Assembly: GCF_030553055.1 (NCBI RefSeq)
Contig: NZ_CP130713.1
Span: 2,604,001 to 2,668,000, forward strand
Length of the DNA stretch: 64,000 nucleotides
From: Streptomyces sp. XD-27
Lineage (GTDB): Bacteria; Actinomycetota; Actinomycetes; Streptomycetales; Streptomycetaceae
Direction of reading: 5' to 3'
Below the pieces are notes generated by a model that was not told where the DNA came from, did no database searches, and worked only from the letters and a program-made list of their open reading frames with translations. The translations under genes and the position numbers were made by a program. Each line of letters begins with the position of its first letter. Positions within the stretch are counted from its first letter, which is position 1. Positions 34,377 through 43,844 of the stretch are shown here, in pieces.

Positions 34377-34529
34377 TCACTCTGGTTCGCCGCGCACCGT
34401 CTTTCCGGACCGGTCCTTCGGCCTGCGCTCGCGGCGAGGGGCAGTCCGGGAGTCAGCCCCCGAAAGAACCCAGTACCCCCAACCGCCCACCTCCATACGA
34501 TTATTCCCAAATCTTTTTGACGTCTCCAC
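34377..34529 (-). CDS. Candidate Trp/Gly-rich small peptide, 50 aa
   Basis: A short ORF in a gap otherwise without genes, immediately upstream of the response regulator. GGGAGG (34534-34539) precedes GTG 34529 with spacing 4. It encodes METSKRFGNNRMEVGGWGYW followed by VLSGADSRT and a basic tail. The compact aromatic segment GGWGYWVL between a polar start and an Arg/Lys-rich end suggests a signal, leader or RiPP-like peptide. Codon bias is weak (several A/T third positions such as TCA AAA AGA TTT), unlike neighbouring genes. It could equally be an untranslated leader. Internal ATG 34496 is an alternative start. Confidence 0.35.
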   Translation of the reverse strand: METSKRFGNNRMEVGGWGYWVLSGADSRTAPRRERRPKDRSGKTVRGEPE

Positions 34530-34717
34530 TGCACCTCCCGTGATTCCGCCACTCGTGAAGAGGGCGCGATAAGCCGCGCCCACCTGGTTGAAGAATGTCC
34601 GTTCGACAGAGGCGGGCACGTACGCCTCACGCGCATCCGTGACGCCGGTTCCCGAATTGGCGAAATCCTGCCGCCAATTCTTCCCAGCCACGCCCCGTGA
34701 AACGCGTTCTGTCTCCG

Positions 34718-36418
34718 CTACCCCATACGCAACAGGCCGACGGGGGCCGCTGCCGGGCCGACGGGATAGCCCGCCCGCATGCCCGGGGCGAACTCGGCGT
34801 GCAGTGCGCGCACCTCGCCCCGCAGGAACTGCTCGCGCAGCACGGAACCGGCGATCTTGGCGCTTCCGGCGCGGCGCAGCGTTCCCGGGCGTACGAGCAG
34901 CACGCCGTCCACCGCGGCCCCGAACTCCGCCGCGATCCGGGCCCGTACCTCCTCGGCGAGCCGGGGCAGCCCGGCCCGCGAGCCACCCGCCGTACGGACC
35001 TCCTGCACCACGACCAGATGCCCGGTGCCGGGTCCGGTGCAGAACACCCGGGCGGTGCCCAAGGGGCGTCGGCAGCCGAGCAGCTCGCGCTCGGCGTCCT
35101 GGGTGTGCAGCGTCACCCCGCTGGTCAGGAGCGTCTCGTGGAGCCGCCCGGTGAAGCGCACCTCTCCGTTCCGTACGAACCCCAGGTCCCCGGTACGCAG
35201 ATAGCCGCCCGCGCCCTCCGCGGTGCGGGCGCCGAAGACGTCGGCGGCGTCCGGGGGGTTGCCCCAGTGACCGGAGGCGACGGCCGGGCCGCGGGCCCAG
35301 ATCTCGCCCTGCTCACCGTCGGGAAGCGTGGCGCGGGTGTGCGGGTCGACCACGCGCAGCTCCGCGCCGGGGACCGGGCCGCGTCCCGCGGTGGCGAGCC
35401 ACGGCGCGGCCTCGGCGGGGGCGTAGCCGGGGACGAACACGCCGGGGGCCAGGCCGGCCGCCGTACAGCGCCGCGCGAAGGCCGCCATGGTGGCGGCGGA
35501 GACCGGCTCGCCGGCGTTCACCGCGGTGCGCAGCCGGGACAGGTCGGGGAGGGTCGCGCCCGGTTCGCCGAGGGCGCGGGCCGCGCATCGGGCGAAGTGG
35601 GAGTCGGGGGCGACGGTCTCGGTGACGGCGTGCAGGCTGATGGCCCGCAGCCACTCGACGGGGTCGGGACGGGGCGGCAGGAGGACGGCGGTGGCGCCCA
35701 GCCACAGCGGGTGCAGCAGTTGTCCGATGAGGCCGAGGGTGTGGTGCCGGGGCAGCCAGCCGCCGATCCGGGAGGTCCGGCCGGTGCCCAGCATCCGCCG
35801 CAGCGCGCACATGATGGCGAGGAGGCTGCCGTGGGTGATGCGCGCGCCGCGCGGGGCGGTGGCGGGCCCGGAGTCGTACGCCAGCAGGGCGAGGGTGTCG
35901 GGGGTGGTGCGGGCAGGCTGCCAGGTGACGCGGGGGTCGCGGTGTGCGGACGCCCGGCGGGCGCGACGGGTGTCCGCCGTGGGCGGCAGGCAGTCGACCG
36001 CGAGGCAGGTCAGCCGCAGGCGGCCCGCCAGCGTGAGCTGCCGGGAGATCTCGCTGGCGTGCGCGGCCTCGGTCAGCACCAGGTGTACGGCGGCGTCCTT
36101 GGCGATGGCGGCGGTGCGCTCGACGGCCGTACGGGAGGGGGTCGGCGCCGGTACGGGGACCGCGACGGCCCCCACGTAGAGGCAGGCGAGCAGGGCCGCG
36201 GCGGCGTGCGGCCCGCTGTCCATGGCGATGAGCACCCGTCTGCCGGGGGCGTCGTGGGTCCGGAGCCAGGTCGCCACGGCACGCGCCCGGTGGTCGAGTT
36301 CGTGGTGGAGGACCCGTTGGGTGGGGCCGACCGCGGGCTGGTGGATCACCGCCGTGTCACCGGCACTCCGCGTGGCGCGCGCCAGCAGGGTGTCGGCCAG
36401 GTTCGCGGTTAGGGGCAT
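34718..36418 (-). CDS. Degenerate fatty acyl-AMP ligase-like protein
   Basis: An adenylating-enzyme-fold protein of 566 residues, closest in layout to fatty acyl-AMP ligases. The phosphate-binding loop, normally TSGSTG.PKG, reads DSGPATAPRG; the following ITHGSLL is normal. The Y-x-x-x-E motif is seen as YAPAEAAPW, and the RTGDLGF motif is intact, but the usual D in the following GRLKD motif is E (GRLHETLLTSG). The catalytic C-terminal lysine region ends near RRAGSAKIAGS. Activity is therefore doubtful. ATG 36418 lies behind GGAG; the ORF extends to 36493. No acyl carrier protein is adjacent. A lipid-activating role in the RiPP region is conceivable. Confidence 0.75.
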   Translation of the reverse strand: MPLTANLADTLLARATRSAGDTAVIHQPAVGPTQRVLHHELDHRARAVATWLRTHDAPGRRVLIAMDSGPHAAAALLACLYVGAVAVPVPAPTPSRTAVERTAAIAKDAAVHLVLTEAAHASEISRQLTLAGRLRLTCLAVDCLPPTADTRRARRASAHRDPRVTWQPARTTPDTLALLAYDSGPATAPRGARITHGSLLAIMCALRRMLGTGRTSRIGGWLPRHHTLGLIGQLLHPLWLGATAVLLPPRPDPVEWLRAISLHAVTETVAPDSHFARCAARALGEPGATLPDLSRLRTAVNAGEPVSAATMAAFARRCTAAGLAPGVFVPGYAPAEAAPWLATAGRGPVPGAELRVVDPHTRATLPDGEQGEIWARGPAVASGHWGNPPDAADVFGARTAEGAGGYLRTGDLGFVRNGEVRFTGRLHETLLTSGVTLHTQDAERELLGCRRPLGTARVFCTGPGTGHLVVVQEVRTAGGSRAGLPRLAEEVRARIAAEFGAAVDGVLLVRPGTLRRAGSAKIAGSVLREQFLRGEVRALHAEFAPGMRAGYPVGPAAAPVGLLRMG

Positions 36419-36614
36419 CGACTCAACTCCGTGGCGCCTGACGTCCGGAGCCCCAGTGTCACGACGGCGTCTCGCGTGCGACTTGATCACCACTGGATAC
36501 CGCCCCGTACCCGAGGTGAGGGTGCCGAGCGGAGGCCGGCGACGTCCGCCCTCCGCCTCAGCCCTGCCGCCCGACGGGCACGGCGGCGTGGCGCACCGGG
36601 TCAGTGCACCAGGG

Positions 36615-37016
36615 TCAGTTCATCAGGCCGGGCGCCTGGACGTCGGCGACCGAGAAGCCGGGCATGGCACGGTCCATGGCGAGGGACGAGAGGTCGGACA
36701 CCGACGGGACGCCGCGGTCCAAGAGCTGGGTGGCCGAGGGGACGTTGCTGAGCGGGTCCCCCTGTCCGGCCTGCGGGAGCTGGCCCTGCTGGAGGGGGAG
36801 CCCCGCCTGCGGCAGCGATCCGGTGCTGGGGAGGCTGGGGACGCTCTTCTGGGCGCCGGTGTTGGCGAGTTCCGGCCGCAGCACTCCGGCGAGGGGCCCG
36901 ACCACCCCCTCGCCGTCGAGACCCGCGCCGAGGGCGGAGGCGGGGCCGGCGCCGGCGACGACTCCGAAGGCGCCGAGGGCGACGGCACCGAGGGACTTCA
37001 AGGTTCCCTGCTTCAT
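36615..37016 (-). CDS. Small secreted protein, 133 aa
   Basis: A protein with a clear signal peptide (MKQGTLKSLGAVALGAFGVVAGAGPASA, cleavage near residue 28) and a mature chain of about 105 residues rich in Leu, Pro, Gln, Gly and Ser. Repeated short words such as LPQAG and LPLQQGQLPQAG suggest an extended, wall-associated or disordered protein. There is no Cys and no sorting signal, so it is not a chaplin. AAGGA lies about 10 bases before ATG 37016. It stands alone between the ligase and the protease genes. Confidence 0.75.
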   Translation of the reverse strand: MKQGTLKSLGAVALGAFGVVAGAGPASALGAGLDGEGVVGPLAGVLRPELANTGAQKSVPSLPSTGSLPQAGLPLQQGQLPQAGQGDPLSNVPSATQLLDRGVPSVSDLSSLAMDRAMPGFSVADVQAPGLMN

Positions 37017-37433
37017 AAGAAATCTATCCTTGAGACGGGGGAGTTGAGCAGCACTGCAAAATAGCCGCGATTTTGACACCACCGCAAACATCACGAGGGC
37101 GGGGAGTTCACCTTCGCGTCTTTTCCGAACGGTTCACCTCAACCGTTTCCAGCGATGTATCCGCTGGTCACCGGCGATGGCGACGCCATGGACGGAACAG
37201 CCATTCGAGATCCGGCGCGCCGCACGCCCACCTGATGGCGTCATTGATCGCCGGGAGATGTTCACCGCATGGATTGAATGCGCATCTCATCGCATCGACT
37301 GCGGAACGGAGTACGCAGCTCGGGCGATGCCGGAGAGGACGAAACACGTAACCGGGGCGCGCCGCGCGCGCGGCGCGGACGGCACGGACGACGTAATCCG
37401 GGTACGGGTACGGGGGCACCCGGCGGCGGCTCG
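37017..37433. other. Intergenic region without supported gene
   Basis: This 417-base gap is less GC-rich than its neighbours. It should contain the promoter of the secreted protein gene (37016 start), with AT-richer patches near 37060-37085. A plus-strand frame at 37177-37572 runs into the protease gene and lacks a ribosome site; I see no RNA gene. Confidence 0.4.
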
Positions 37434-38696
37434 CTACGACTGCTTGCCGCTGGTGATCCGCACGGTCCATACCCCGTCGGCGGTGCGTTCGCGCACCTGG
37501 ACCCGCAGACCGCCGGGGTCTATGTCGAGGGCCTCCCCGACGCCGAGGGGAGCGTCCGCGAGCTTGGGATAGACCGACTCGCCGTGGCATGCCTCGCTGC
37601 CGGGGTGGGCGTCGAGCACCTCTATCGGGCCGTCGCCGGAGGCTATGTCACTGCGCACGCGGTAGACCAGCACGCCTTCGGCGCATATCCCCGCATCGTT
37701 ACCGAAGGCGCCTCGCGCCTCTATGGCCAGCACCTCGGCCGGGCCGGTACGGATCACGACCAGGCGGGTGCGGAGGTCGGCGCCGGGCGCGCCCCGGGGT
37801 GCGGGGGCCCCTATGGGTGCGAGGCTGTGCACGGTGCGCCTGGGGTTGCGCAGGCAGGTGACCTGACGCCCGCGAAGCCAGCCGAGCTTCCATTTGTGCC
37901 AGCCGAAGGGGTCGGGGGCCAAGCCGAACTGGCTGCCCATCAGGTCCCAGTCGCCGACCCGGGTGTCCCAGTCGTCGCCGCCGTCGGTGGGTCGGCGATA
38001 CAGGTCGGGCAGGTCGAAGACATGACCCGTCTCATGGGCGAGGACATGCAGGTCAGGGGGGTGGTTCTCAAAGACCGTGACGAGGCGGCGCAGCGGGGTG
38101 CCGTCGGCGTGCAGCGGCTGGTCGAAGTTGACGACCTTGGTCGCGTCGGCGTCGATGCCGGGGGCGTCGGGGTCGGCGACGAGGTAGACGATGTCATAGC
38201 GGGCGAAGTCGACGGCGGGGTCGGCGGCGGCGACGGCGTCCCGCAGATAGGCGGTGCGATGGGCGGGGTCCCAGTCACGCTGTATGGCGTACGAGGTGGA
38301 TTCCTCGGGCATGGCCGTCCACCGCCGCATGGGGTGGACGCGCAGGTCGAACTGCCCGTAGGAGGCGCGCCGGAAGAAGTCGGAGGTGTCCGGGAAGTGG
38401 TCGGCGACCAGCTCGTCGGGGGTGGTGTAGGGCTCCGCGTCCGGGAACGACAGGAAGATCATCACCGCGTCGAGGGTCCGGGTGGGGCGCGGATAGCCGG
38501 TGTTCCAGGTGTCCAGCCCCTCGGAGTGATGGACGTCCCCGCGGGCCAGGACGCAGGGGCCACCCGGGTCCGCCGCCGCGGCGGGGCCGCTGATGACGGT
38601 TGTCGCGATCAGCGCGGTGAGGGAGGTCAGCACGGACCCGGCGCGGCGCGGCCAAGGCGGCCGGGCCACGCGCTCGGGTATCTGCGGACGCTCCAC
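37434..38696 (-). CDS. Secreted M6-family metalloprotease
   Basis: A secreted zinc protease of 420 residues related to immune inhibitor A. A basic N-terminus and hydrophobic core end near AAA (42). The zinc motif HETGHVFDLPDLY (His221, Glu222, His225) is intact, followed by DWDLMG, the Met-turn typical of this group. The length is short for M6 proteases and there is no separate C-terminal binding module. GTG 38696 is preceded by GGGAGG. It is divergent from cdgA across a region with a BldD-like site, so developmental control is possible. Confidence 0.88.
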   Translation of the reverse strand: MERPQIPERVARPPWPRRAGSVLTSLTALIATTVISGPAAAADPGGPCVLARGDVHHSEGLDTWNTGYPRPTRTLDAVMIFLSFPDAEPYTTPDELVADHFPDTSDFFRRASYGQFDLRVHPMRRWTAMPEESTSYAIQRDWDPAHRTAYLRDAVAAADPAVDFARYDIVYLVADPDAPGIDADATKVVNFDQPLHADGTPLRRLVTVFENHPPDLHVLAHETGHVFDLPDLYRRPTDGGDDWDTRVGDWDLMGSQFGLAPDPFGWHKWKLGWLRGRQVTCLRNPRRTVHSLAPIGAPAPRGAPGADLRTRLVVIRTGPAEVLAIEARGAFGNDAGICAEGVLVYRVRSDIASGDGPIEVLDAHPGSEACHGESVYPKLADAPLGVGEALDIDPGGLRVQVRERTADGVWTVRITSGKQS

Positions 38697-39050
38697 ATCG
38701 ACCTCCCGGAAGGCATCGGGGGCATCTCATTCACGGTGAGTCGGAATGCGGCCGGGCGCCCTGTTCCGTTGACCCGGTCGAGTGAAAGCGGCGGCTTCCG
38801 GGTACCTAACTGACGGTCACACTCGGTCATTGACACAGTGGGTCCGTGCAGACTTGAGCAGAAACGGCCAGACACATGATCATGAAGCCAAGGGTCCCGG
38901 TCCCGTTGCTGGAACGGCCGGAGTAACAGCCTCTATGATCGCCACACTTCCAGCGGGTATTCCCTATTCGGGTGGCCCTTCGCCGTCCGCCCGACGCCCG
39001 GTGTGAGCCATGCAAAGGACCTGTACGAGACGAGCACCACGCGGGAGCGA
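38697..39050. other. Divergent promoter region between protease and cdgA
   Basis: A region of 354 bases. It holds the protease ribosome site, a BldD-like palindrome (38817-38829) and the probable cdgA promoter. No small ORF with a convincing ribosome site was found. Confidence 0.5.
38817..38829. promoter_or_regulatory. BldD-like operator upstream of cdgA
   Basis: TCACACTCGGTCA fits the BldD consensus TNACNC(A/T)GNGTNA at eight of nine fixed positions, with exact TNAC-N5-GTNA half-sites. It lies about 220 bases before cdgA; cdgA is a known BldD target in Streptomyces coelicolor. Confidence 0.6.
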
Positions 39051-40864
39051 ATGGTGAGCGGATCCCCTGATGACCAGGGCCCCGCGCCCCGCACCACGCC
39101 GCCGACGATCACTCAACGTCATGCTGCACCCAGTGTCGACGGCCGCGGGGCGCCGGCTGGTGACTATCGCGCGGCCTTCAACGCCGCCCGCCTCGCCATG
39201 GCGGTCGTCGACCAGGACGGGCTGGTGCTCGACGCCAACCCGGCCCTCGGCGAGCTGCTGGGCACCGAACCCGACCGGCTCACGGCCCGCAGCGCCGCCG
39301 ACCTCGCCGACCTGCGCGACGATCCCCATCTGTGGGCCGAGTACCGGGAGGTGCTGCACGGCGACCGCGCCCGCCTGCGCTGCACCCGCCGGTTGAAGCC
39401 CGCCGACGGCCGTGCGCTGTGGGCGGAGGTGACCGTCGAGCCGTTGCCCGCGCCGGTCGCCGACAGCCGCAGTGTGCTGCTGTCGCTGGTCGACATCAGC
39501 GACCGGCACGAGTTGCAGGCCCGGCTGCGCCATCTGCAGATGCACGACCCGGTCACCCGGCTGCCCAACCGGAGCCTCTTCTTCGAGCGGCTCGCCGCCG
39601 CCCTGGAGGAGGCCGCCTGCACCGACGAGGGCACCGGCCGCATCGGCCTGTGCTATCTGGACCTCGACGGGTTCAAGGCCGTCAACGACACCCTCGGCCA
39701 CCGGGTGGGCGACCGGCTGCTCGACGCGGTCGCCCAGCGGCTCACCGAGTGCGCCGCGCCCGGGGGCATCTGGTGGCCCGGCTGGGCGGGGACGAGTTCG
39801 CGCTGCTGGTCGAGAACTCCCAGGGCACCGAGCAGCTGTGCGACCTGGCCCGCAATGTGCTGACGGCCATCCAGCGGCCGTTCGACGTGGGCGGCCAGCG
39901 GCTGTCGGTGTCCGCGAGCATCGGGCTGGTGGAGCGCCCGGCCGCCGAGACCCACGCCACCTGGCTGATGCAGGCCGCGGACACCACGCTGTACTGGGCC
40001 AAGGCGGACGGCAAGGCCCGCTGGACGCTGTTCGACCCCGAGCGCAACGCGCACCGCATGACCCGGCAGGCCCTGTCCAGCACCCTGCGCCCCGCCGTCG
40101 AGCGCGAGGAGTTCGTCCTCGACTACCAGCCGCTGGTGGGGCTGGTCGACGGCGGCGTGCGGGGCGTGGAGGCGCTGGTGCGCTGGCAGCACCCGCGATT
40201 CGGACGACTGTCGCCGAATCGGTTCATCTCACTGGCGGAAGAGAACGGCGCGATCGTTCCGCTGGGCCGCTGGGTGCTGGAGACCGCCTGCCGGCAGGCC
40301 CGCCGCTGGCAGCTGGCGCACCCGGCGACCCCGCTGGTGGTCAGCGTCAATGTGGCGGTTCGGCAGGTGTGGGACTCCGACCTGGTCGCGGATGTCGGCG
40401 CGATCCTGGCCCGTACCGGGCTGCCGCCCCGGCTGCTCCAGCTGGAGCTGACGGAGTCGGCGGTGATGGGGTCGGCCGGGCGGCCCCTGGAGGCGCTCCA
40501 GAAACTCCACGACATGGGCGTCGCCATCGCCATCGACGACTTCGGCACCGGCTACTCCAACCTCGCCTATCTGAGCCGGCTGCCCGTCTCCACGCTCAAG
40601 CTCGACGGCTCGTTCGTGCGCGGCTTCCGGGCGGAGGAGCAGCCCAACCCCGCCGACGAGACGATCGTCGAAGCGCTGGTGGAGCTCGCGCACCGGCTGG
40701 GGCTGACGGTCACCGCCGAGTGCGTGGAGAGCGCCGAGCAGGCCGAACGGCTGGCGCGGATCGGCTGCGACACCGGCCAGGGGTGGTTCTACTCCCGGCC
40801 GGTGCCCGCGGACCGGATCTCCGCGATGATCAGCGGTTACGCGACGGCTGTCGGCGGCTCGTAG
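39051..40864 (+). pseudogene. cdgA: PAS-GGDEF-EAL c-di-GMP protein CdgA, frameshifted
   Basis: A bifunctional cyclic di-GMP synthase/phosphodiesterase: PAS (about 35-150), GGDEF (about 165-320) and EAL (about 345-595). The GGDEF site is seen as ARLGGDEFALLVE, without an upstream RxxD inhibitory site. The EAL domain keeps VEALVRW and IDDFGTGYSN. The two halves lie in different frames (the first ends at 39863). One more G in the G5 run at 39762-39766 joins them as AAPGGHLVARLGG, so a homopolymer error or real one-base deletion separates them. In Streptomyces CdgA influences development under BldD control. ATG 39051 follows GGGAG closely; GTG 39054 and GTG 39003 are alternatives. Confidence 0.85.
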
Positions 40865-41958
40865 CGCGCCGGGAGGCCGTAGGCGTCCGCGATCAGCTCA
40901 TAGGAGCGCAGCCGGGCGGCCGGGCTGTGCCCGGTCGTCGTGATCTTGATCTCGTCCACGCCGGTCCGCTTGATCAGGGCGTTCAGCCCGTCCCGGACCG
41001 CGTCCGGGGTGCCGAACTCCACGTTGGACAGCCAGCTGTCCACGAAGTCGCGCTCGACGGCGTTGAAGTCGTGGGCCTCGGCCTCCTCCGGGGTCGGGAT
41101 CAGACCGGGGCGGCCCGTCCGCAGCCGGAGCATCGACAGCGCCCCCGTGAGCACCTGCCGGTGGGCCTCCCGCTCGGTCTCGGCGGCGAACGCGGAGACT
41201 CCGATGGAGGCGTACGGGCGCGTCAGCACCGCGGAGGGCCGGAAGTGCTCGCGGTACAGGTCCAGCGCGGGGACGGTGTTGGCCGCGGAGAAGTGGTGGG
41301 CGAAGGAGAACGGCAGGCCCAGGGTCCCGGCGAGGCGCGCGCTGAACCCGCTGGACCCCAGCAGCCACACCGACGGCCGGTCGGCGGACTGCACCCCGCC
41401 GGGCACGGTGCCCTGCACCGGGCCGGGGACCGCGTGGATCCGCGCGTAGCGGTGCCCGTCGGGGAAGTCGTCGTCGAGGAAGCGGATCAGCTCGGAGAGC
41501 TGCTGCGGGAAGTCGTCGGCGCCTTCATCGAGGCGGTCCGCGCGGCGCAGGGCGGCGGCGGTCGCCCCGTCCGTACCGGGTGCGCGCCCGAGTCCGAGAT
41601 CCACCCGCCGGGGCGCGAGCGCCTCCAGGGTGCCGAACTGCTCGGCGATCGCCAGCGGCGCGTGGTTGGGCAGCATCACTCCGCCCGACCCCAGCCGGAT
41701 GCGGTCGGTGTGAGCGGCGAGGTGGCCGAGGATGACGGCCGGGGAGGAGCTGGCGACCCCGGGCATCGAGTGGTGCTCGGCCACCCAGAAGCGGTGGAAG
41801 CCCCGGCTCTCGGCCAGCTTGGCCAGGGCGGTGGTGGTCCGCAGGGCCTCCGCGGCGGTCCGTCCGGCGCCGACGGTCGCCAGGTCGAGCACCGACAGGG
41901 GTACGGGTGCGCTGCCGAGGGGCTCGGCCCGGATGATGTCGTGCTGCTGGTCGGCCAC
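40837..41958 (-). CDS. Luciferase-like FMN-dependent monooxygenase
   Basis: A bacterial luciferase-like TIM-barrel protein of 373 residues in the alkanal monooxygenase-like, single-subunit group. Family landmarks are PLSVLDLATVG at the start, RFWVAEHHSMPGVA, IRLGSGGVMLPNHAPL, RVDLGLGRAPGTD and WLLGSSGFSA. It should bind reduced FMN or F420; the substrate is unknown. It is convergent with cdgA and overlaps its 3' end by 28 bases. ATG 41958 is the annotated-type start. Confidence 0.88.
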   Translation of the reverse strand: MADQQHDIIRAEPLGSAPVPLSVLDLATVGAGRTAAEALRTTTALAKLAESRGFHRFWVAEHHSMPGVASSSPAVILGHLAAHTDRIRLGSGGVMLPNHAPLAIAEQFGTLEALAPRRVDLGLGRAPGTDGATAAALRRADRLDEGADDFPQQLSELIRFLDDDFPDGHRYARIHAVPGPVQGTVPGGVQSADRPSVWLLGSSGFSARLAGTLGLPFSFAHHFSAANTVPALDLYREHFRPSAVLTRPYASIGVSAFAAETEREAHRQVLTGALSMLRLRTGRPGLIPTPEEAEAHDFNAVERDFVDSWLSNVEFGTPDAVRDGLNALIKRTGVDEIKITTTGHSPAARLRSYELIADAYGLPARYEPPTAVA

Positions 41959-42064
41959 GGTGGCCCGCCTCCCTGGTCATGGCGTGTACGGGGCGCACGC
42001 CTCTCGGCGTACCGCACGGCCTCAACCGGAGCGCGTCTCCGGTTATTCCCGGACCCGACCGGCC

Positions 42065-42128
42065 CCGCCCCGGACCCCGCACCGAGCCCCGCCGCGGATC
42101 CGCCCCGGACCCCGCACCGAGCCCCGCC
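42065..42128. repeat. 29-bp perfect direct repeat
   Basis: The 29-base word starting CCGCCCCGGACCCCGCACCG occurs at 42065-42093 and 42100-42128, in the gap between the monooxygenase and MOSC genes. Confidence 0.8.
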
Positions 42129-42143
42129 CCGGCCCCCGACGGC

Positions 42144-43001
42144 CTACAGCTCCGACTCGCCCCAGGACGTGACCGCCAGCTCGTCGCCCACCGTCAGCTT
42201 GCCGGTCCGCAGCACGGAGAACTTCACGCCGAACGAGACGCCGCCCTGCGCCGCCCGGCGGTAGCGGGCCAGGGAGCGCAGCGGCTCCGGGCCCGCCCGC
42301 TCGCCGCGGCTCTGGTCGACCAGGGTGACGGCACAGCGGATGGCGAGCTTGAGGTAGCCCAGTTCGGTGTCGCCGATGCCGACCCGGCGGACCCGGTCCT
42401 CCTCGTGCGGCTCGTCCCACCCGTCCACCACGATGTTGGGCCGGAAGCGGTCCATGGGCAGCGCGCTGCCGCCCGCCGCCGCGAGCCGGCGGTTCAGCTC
42501 GTCCAGGGTGGCGCGGGAGAGGACGTGCACGGCGCCGCTGTCGGCGTAGGCGGCGGTGCCGGGGTGCAGACCGTCGACCACCCGCTGGTGATCCGGTGGC
42601 ACCCGGACCAGCCTGCTCGGCGAGCCGAGCACGTCCGACAGCCACGCCGCCACGGCCGGGCCCTGGTCGATGCCCCGGTACGGCGTACGGAACATCTCCA
42701 CGTCCCGGGGGGCCGACGTCGCGTCGACGGCGACCCGCAGTTCCTCCGCGCCCGGCGCCCGCAGGGTGAGCTGGTCACCGGCCTCGTTCACCTCCGGGCG
42801 GATGACGGCGAGCCGCGGGTCGGTCCGCTGGCTGCGGAAGACGCCGCTGTCGTCCACCACCAGGAAGGCGCGGTCATGGGCGAGACCGGCCTCGGTCAGC
42901 CGGGCCTCGGTCAGCGAGGTGCCCGCACAGCCCTTGATGGGGTACGTGGCCAGTGCGACGACGCGGGTGACCGGATCGCCCGGACGGTTGGTGCTCGTCA
43001 T
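42144..43001 (-). CDS. MOSC-domain protein (YcbX/mARC-like)
   Basis: A protein of 285 residues with the N-terminal MOSC beta-barrel (YPIKGCAGTSL) and the C-terminal MOSC domain (FRPNIVVDGWDEPHEEDRV, then IRCAVTLVDQ). The IRC cysteine is at the position that ligates molybdenum cofactor in YcbX and mARC proteins, which reduce N-hydroxylated compounds. The dedicated ferredoxin domain of YcbX is absent, so it needs a separate electron donor. ATG 43001 is clear. It is on the minus strand, apart from its neighbours. Confidence 0.88.
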   Translation of the reverse strand: MTSTNRPGDPVTRVVALATYPIKGCAGTSLTEARLTEAGLAHDRAFLVVDDSGVFRSQRTDPRLAVIRPEVNEAGDQLTLRAPGAEELRVAVDATSAPRDVEMFRTPYRGIDQGPAVAAWLSDVLGSPSRLVRVPPDHQRVVDGLHPGTAAYADSGAVHVLSRATLDELNRRLAAAGGSALPMDRFRPNIVVDGWDEPHEEDRVRRVGIGDTELGYLKLAIRCAVTLVDQSRGERAGPEPLRSLARYRRAAQGGVSFGVKFSVLRTGKLTVGDELAVTSWGESEL

Positions 43002-43082
43002 ACGGCCAACCTAATGATCGGACCGCGGCGGAGGCGACCATTCCGCCGGGTAGGCCCGCTCACATGAAGCGGGTGGGCACGC

Positions 43083-43844
43083 TCACACGAAGAGCGTGCC
43101 GAGGCCCGGCCGGGTGAGCGGGCGGTCCAGGAGCCGCAGCCCCTCCCACACCGTGACCTGGTTGGCGGTGAGGACCGGTTTGCCCAGCGCCGCCTCGAGG
43201 TCGGGCAGCCAGGCCGCCGTGTGCAGGGCGGTGTCCGGCAGCAGGACGGCCTGCGCGTCCGGATGGTCCCCCGCGCGCGCCAGCCCCAGCACGTCCTCGC
43301 GCCCCCACGTACCGACCTCCGCCGCCGTGACGACGCCGCTGCCGCGCTCGGCGACGACCTCCGCGCCCGCGGCCTTGAGGAAGGCGGTGAAGTGCCCGGC
43401 GACGTCCTGCGGATAGGTCGCGGCGACGGCCAGCCGGGTGACGCCGAGCGCCCGCGCCGCGTGGACGAACGCGAACGACGTGCTCGACGCGGGCAGCCCG
43501 GCCGTCACCGCCAGTTCCCGCACCTGCTCGTGCGCGCCGTCCCAACCGAAGACGAAGCTCGCGCTGGTACAGGCCCAGACCACGGCCCGCGCGCCCTGGC
43601 GGACCAGGTCCGCCACCCCCGCGGCGAGCCGGTCCGCCGACCCCATCTCCAGCAGCGCGTCCACCCGGTGCGCGTCCTCACCCATGTCGGTGTGGACCAG
43701 CGGCAGCCGGACGGCGCCGCCCAGCAGGGCCTCCAGCCGGGGGTAGTCATCCTCGGCCGAGTACCCCGGATACAGGAAACCGACCGCGTCGCGCCCGGCC
43801 TCCGCGGCGTACCGGGTCGGCCCGGCCCCGGAATCCGCCGTCAT
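43083..43844 (-). CDS. Asp/Glu racemase-superfamily protein (maleate isomerase-like)
   Basis: A protein of 253 residues of the maleate cis-trans isomerase/arylmalonate decarboxylase group. The first nucleophile is seen in VVWACTSASF. The second half, where maleate isomerases carry a second Cys (SCTNL), reads LLPDTALHT, with Asp/Thr instead. A one-cysteine enzyme could be a decarboxylase or a non-racemising isomerase. It lies next to a two-cysteine relative at 43951, as if they were a divergent pair. The translation start lies in the first of three 23-bp tandem repeats. Confidence 0.8.
   Translation of the reverse strand: MTADSGAGPTRYAAEAGRDAVGFLYPGYSAEDDYPRLEALLGGAVRLPLVHTDMGEDAHRVDALLEMGSADRLAAGVADLVRQGARAVVWACTSASFVFGWDGAHEQVRELAVTAGLPASSTSFAFVHAARALGVTRLAVAATYPQDVAGHFTAFLKAAGAEVVAERGSGVVTAAEVGTWGREDVLGLARAGDHPDAQAVLLPDTALHTAAWLPDLEAALGKPVLTANQVTVWEGLRLLDRPLTRPGLGTLFV

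Noticed and set aside
34530..34691. 104-codon version of the small Trp-rich ORF
   Set aside because: The upstream 54 codons lack a ribosome site and a recognisable domain; the internal GTG 34529 has GGGAGG.
37177..37572. Plus-strand ORF of 131 codons next to the protease gene
   Set aside because: It overlaps the 3' end of the M6 protease, has no ribosome site and shows the codon pattern of an antisense shadow.
39003..39050. GTG 39003 as start of cdgA
   Set aside because: There is no ribosome site before it; GGGAG precedes ATG 39051, although the spacing is short.
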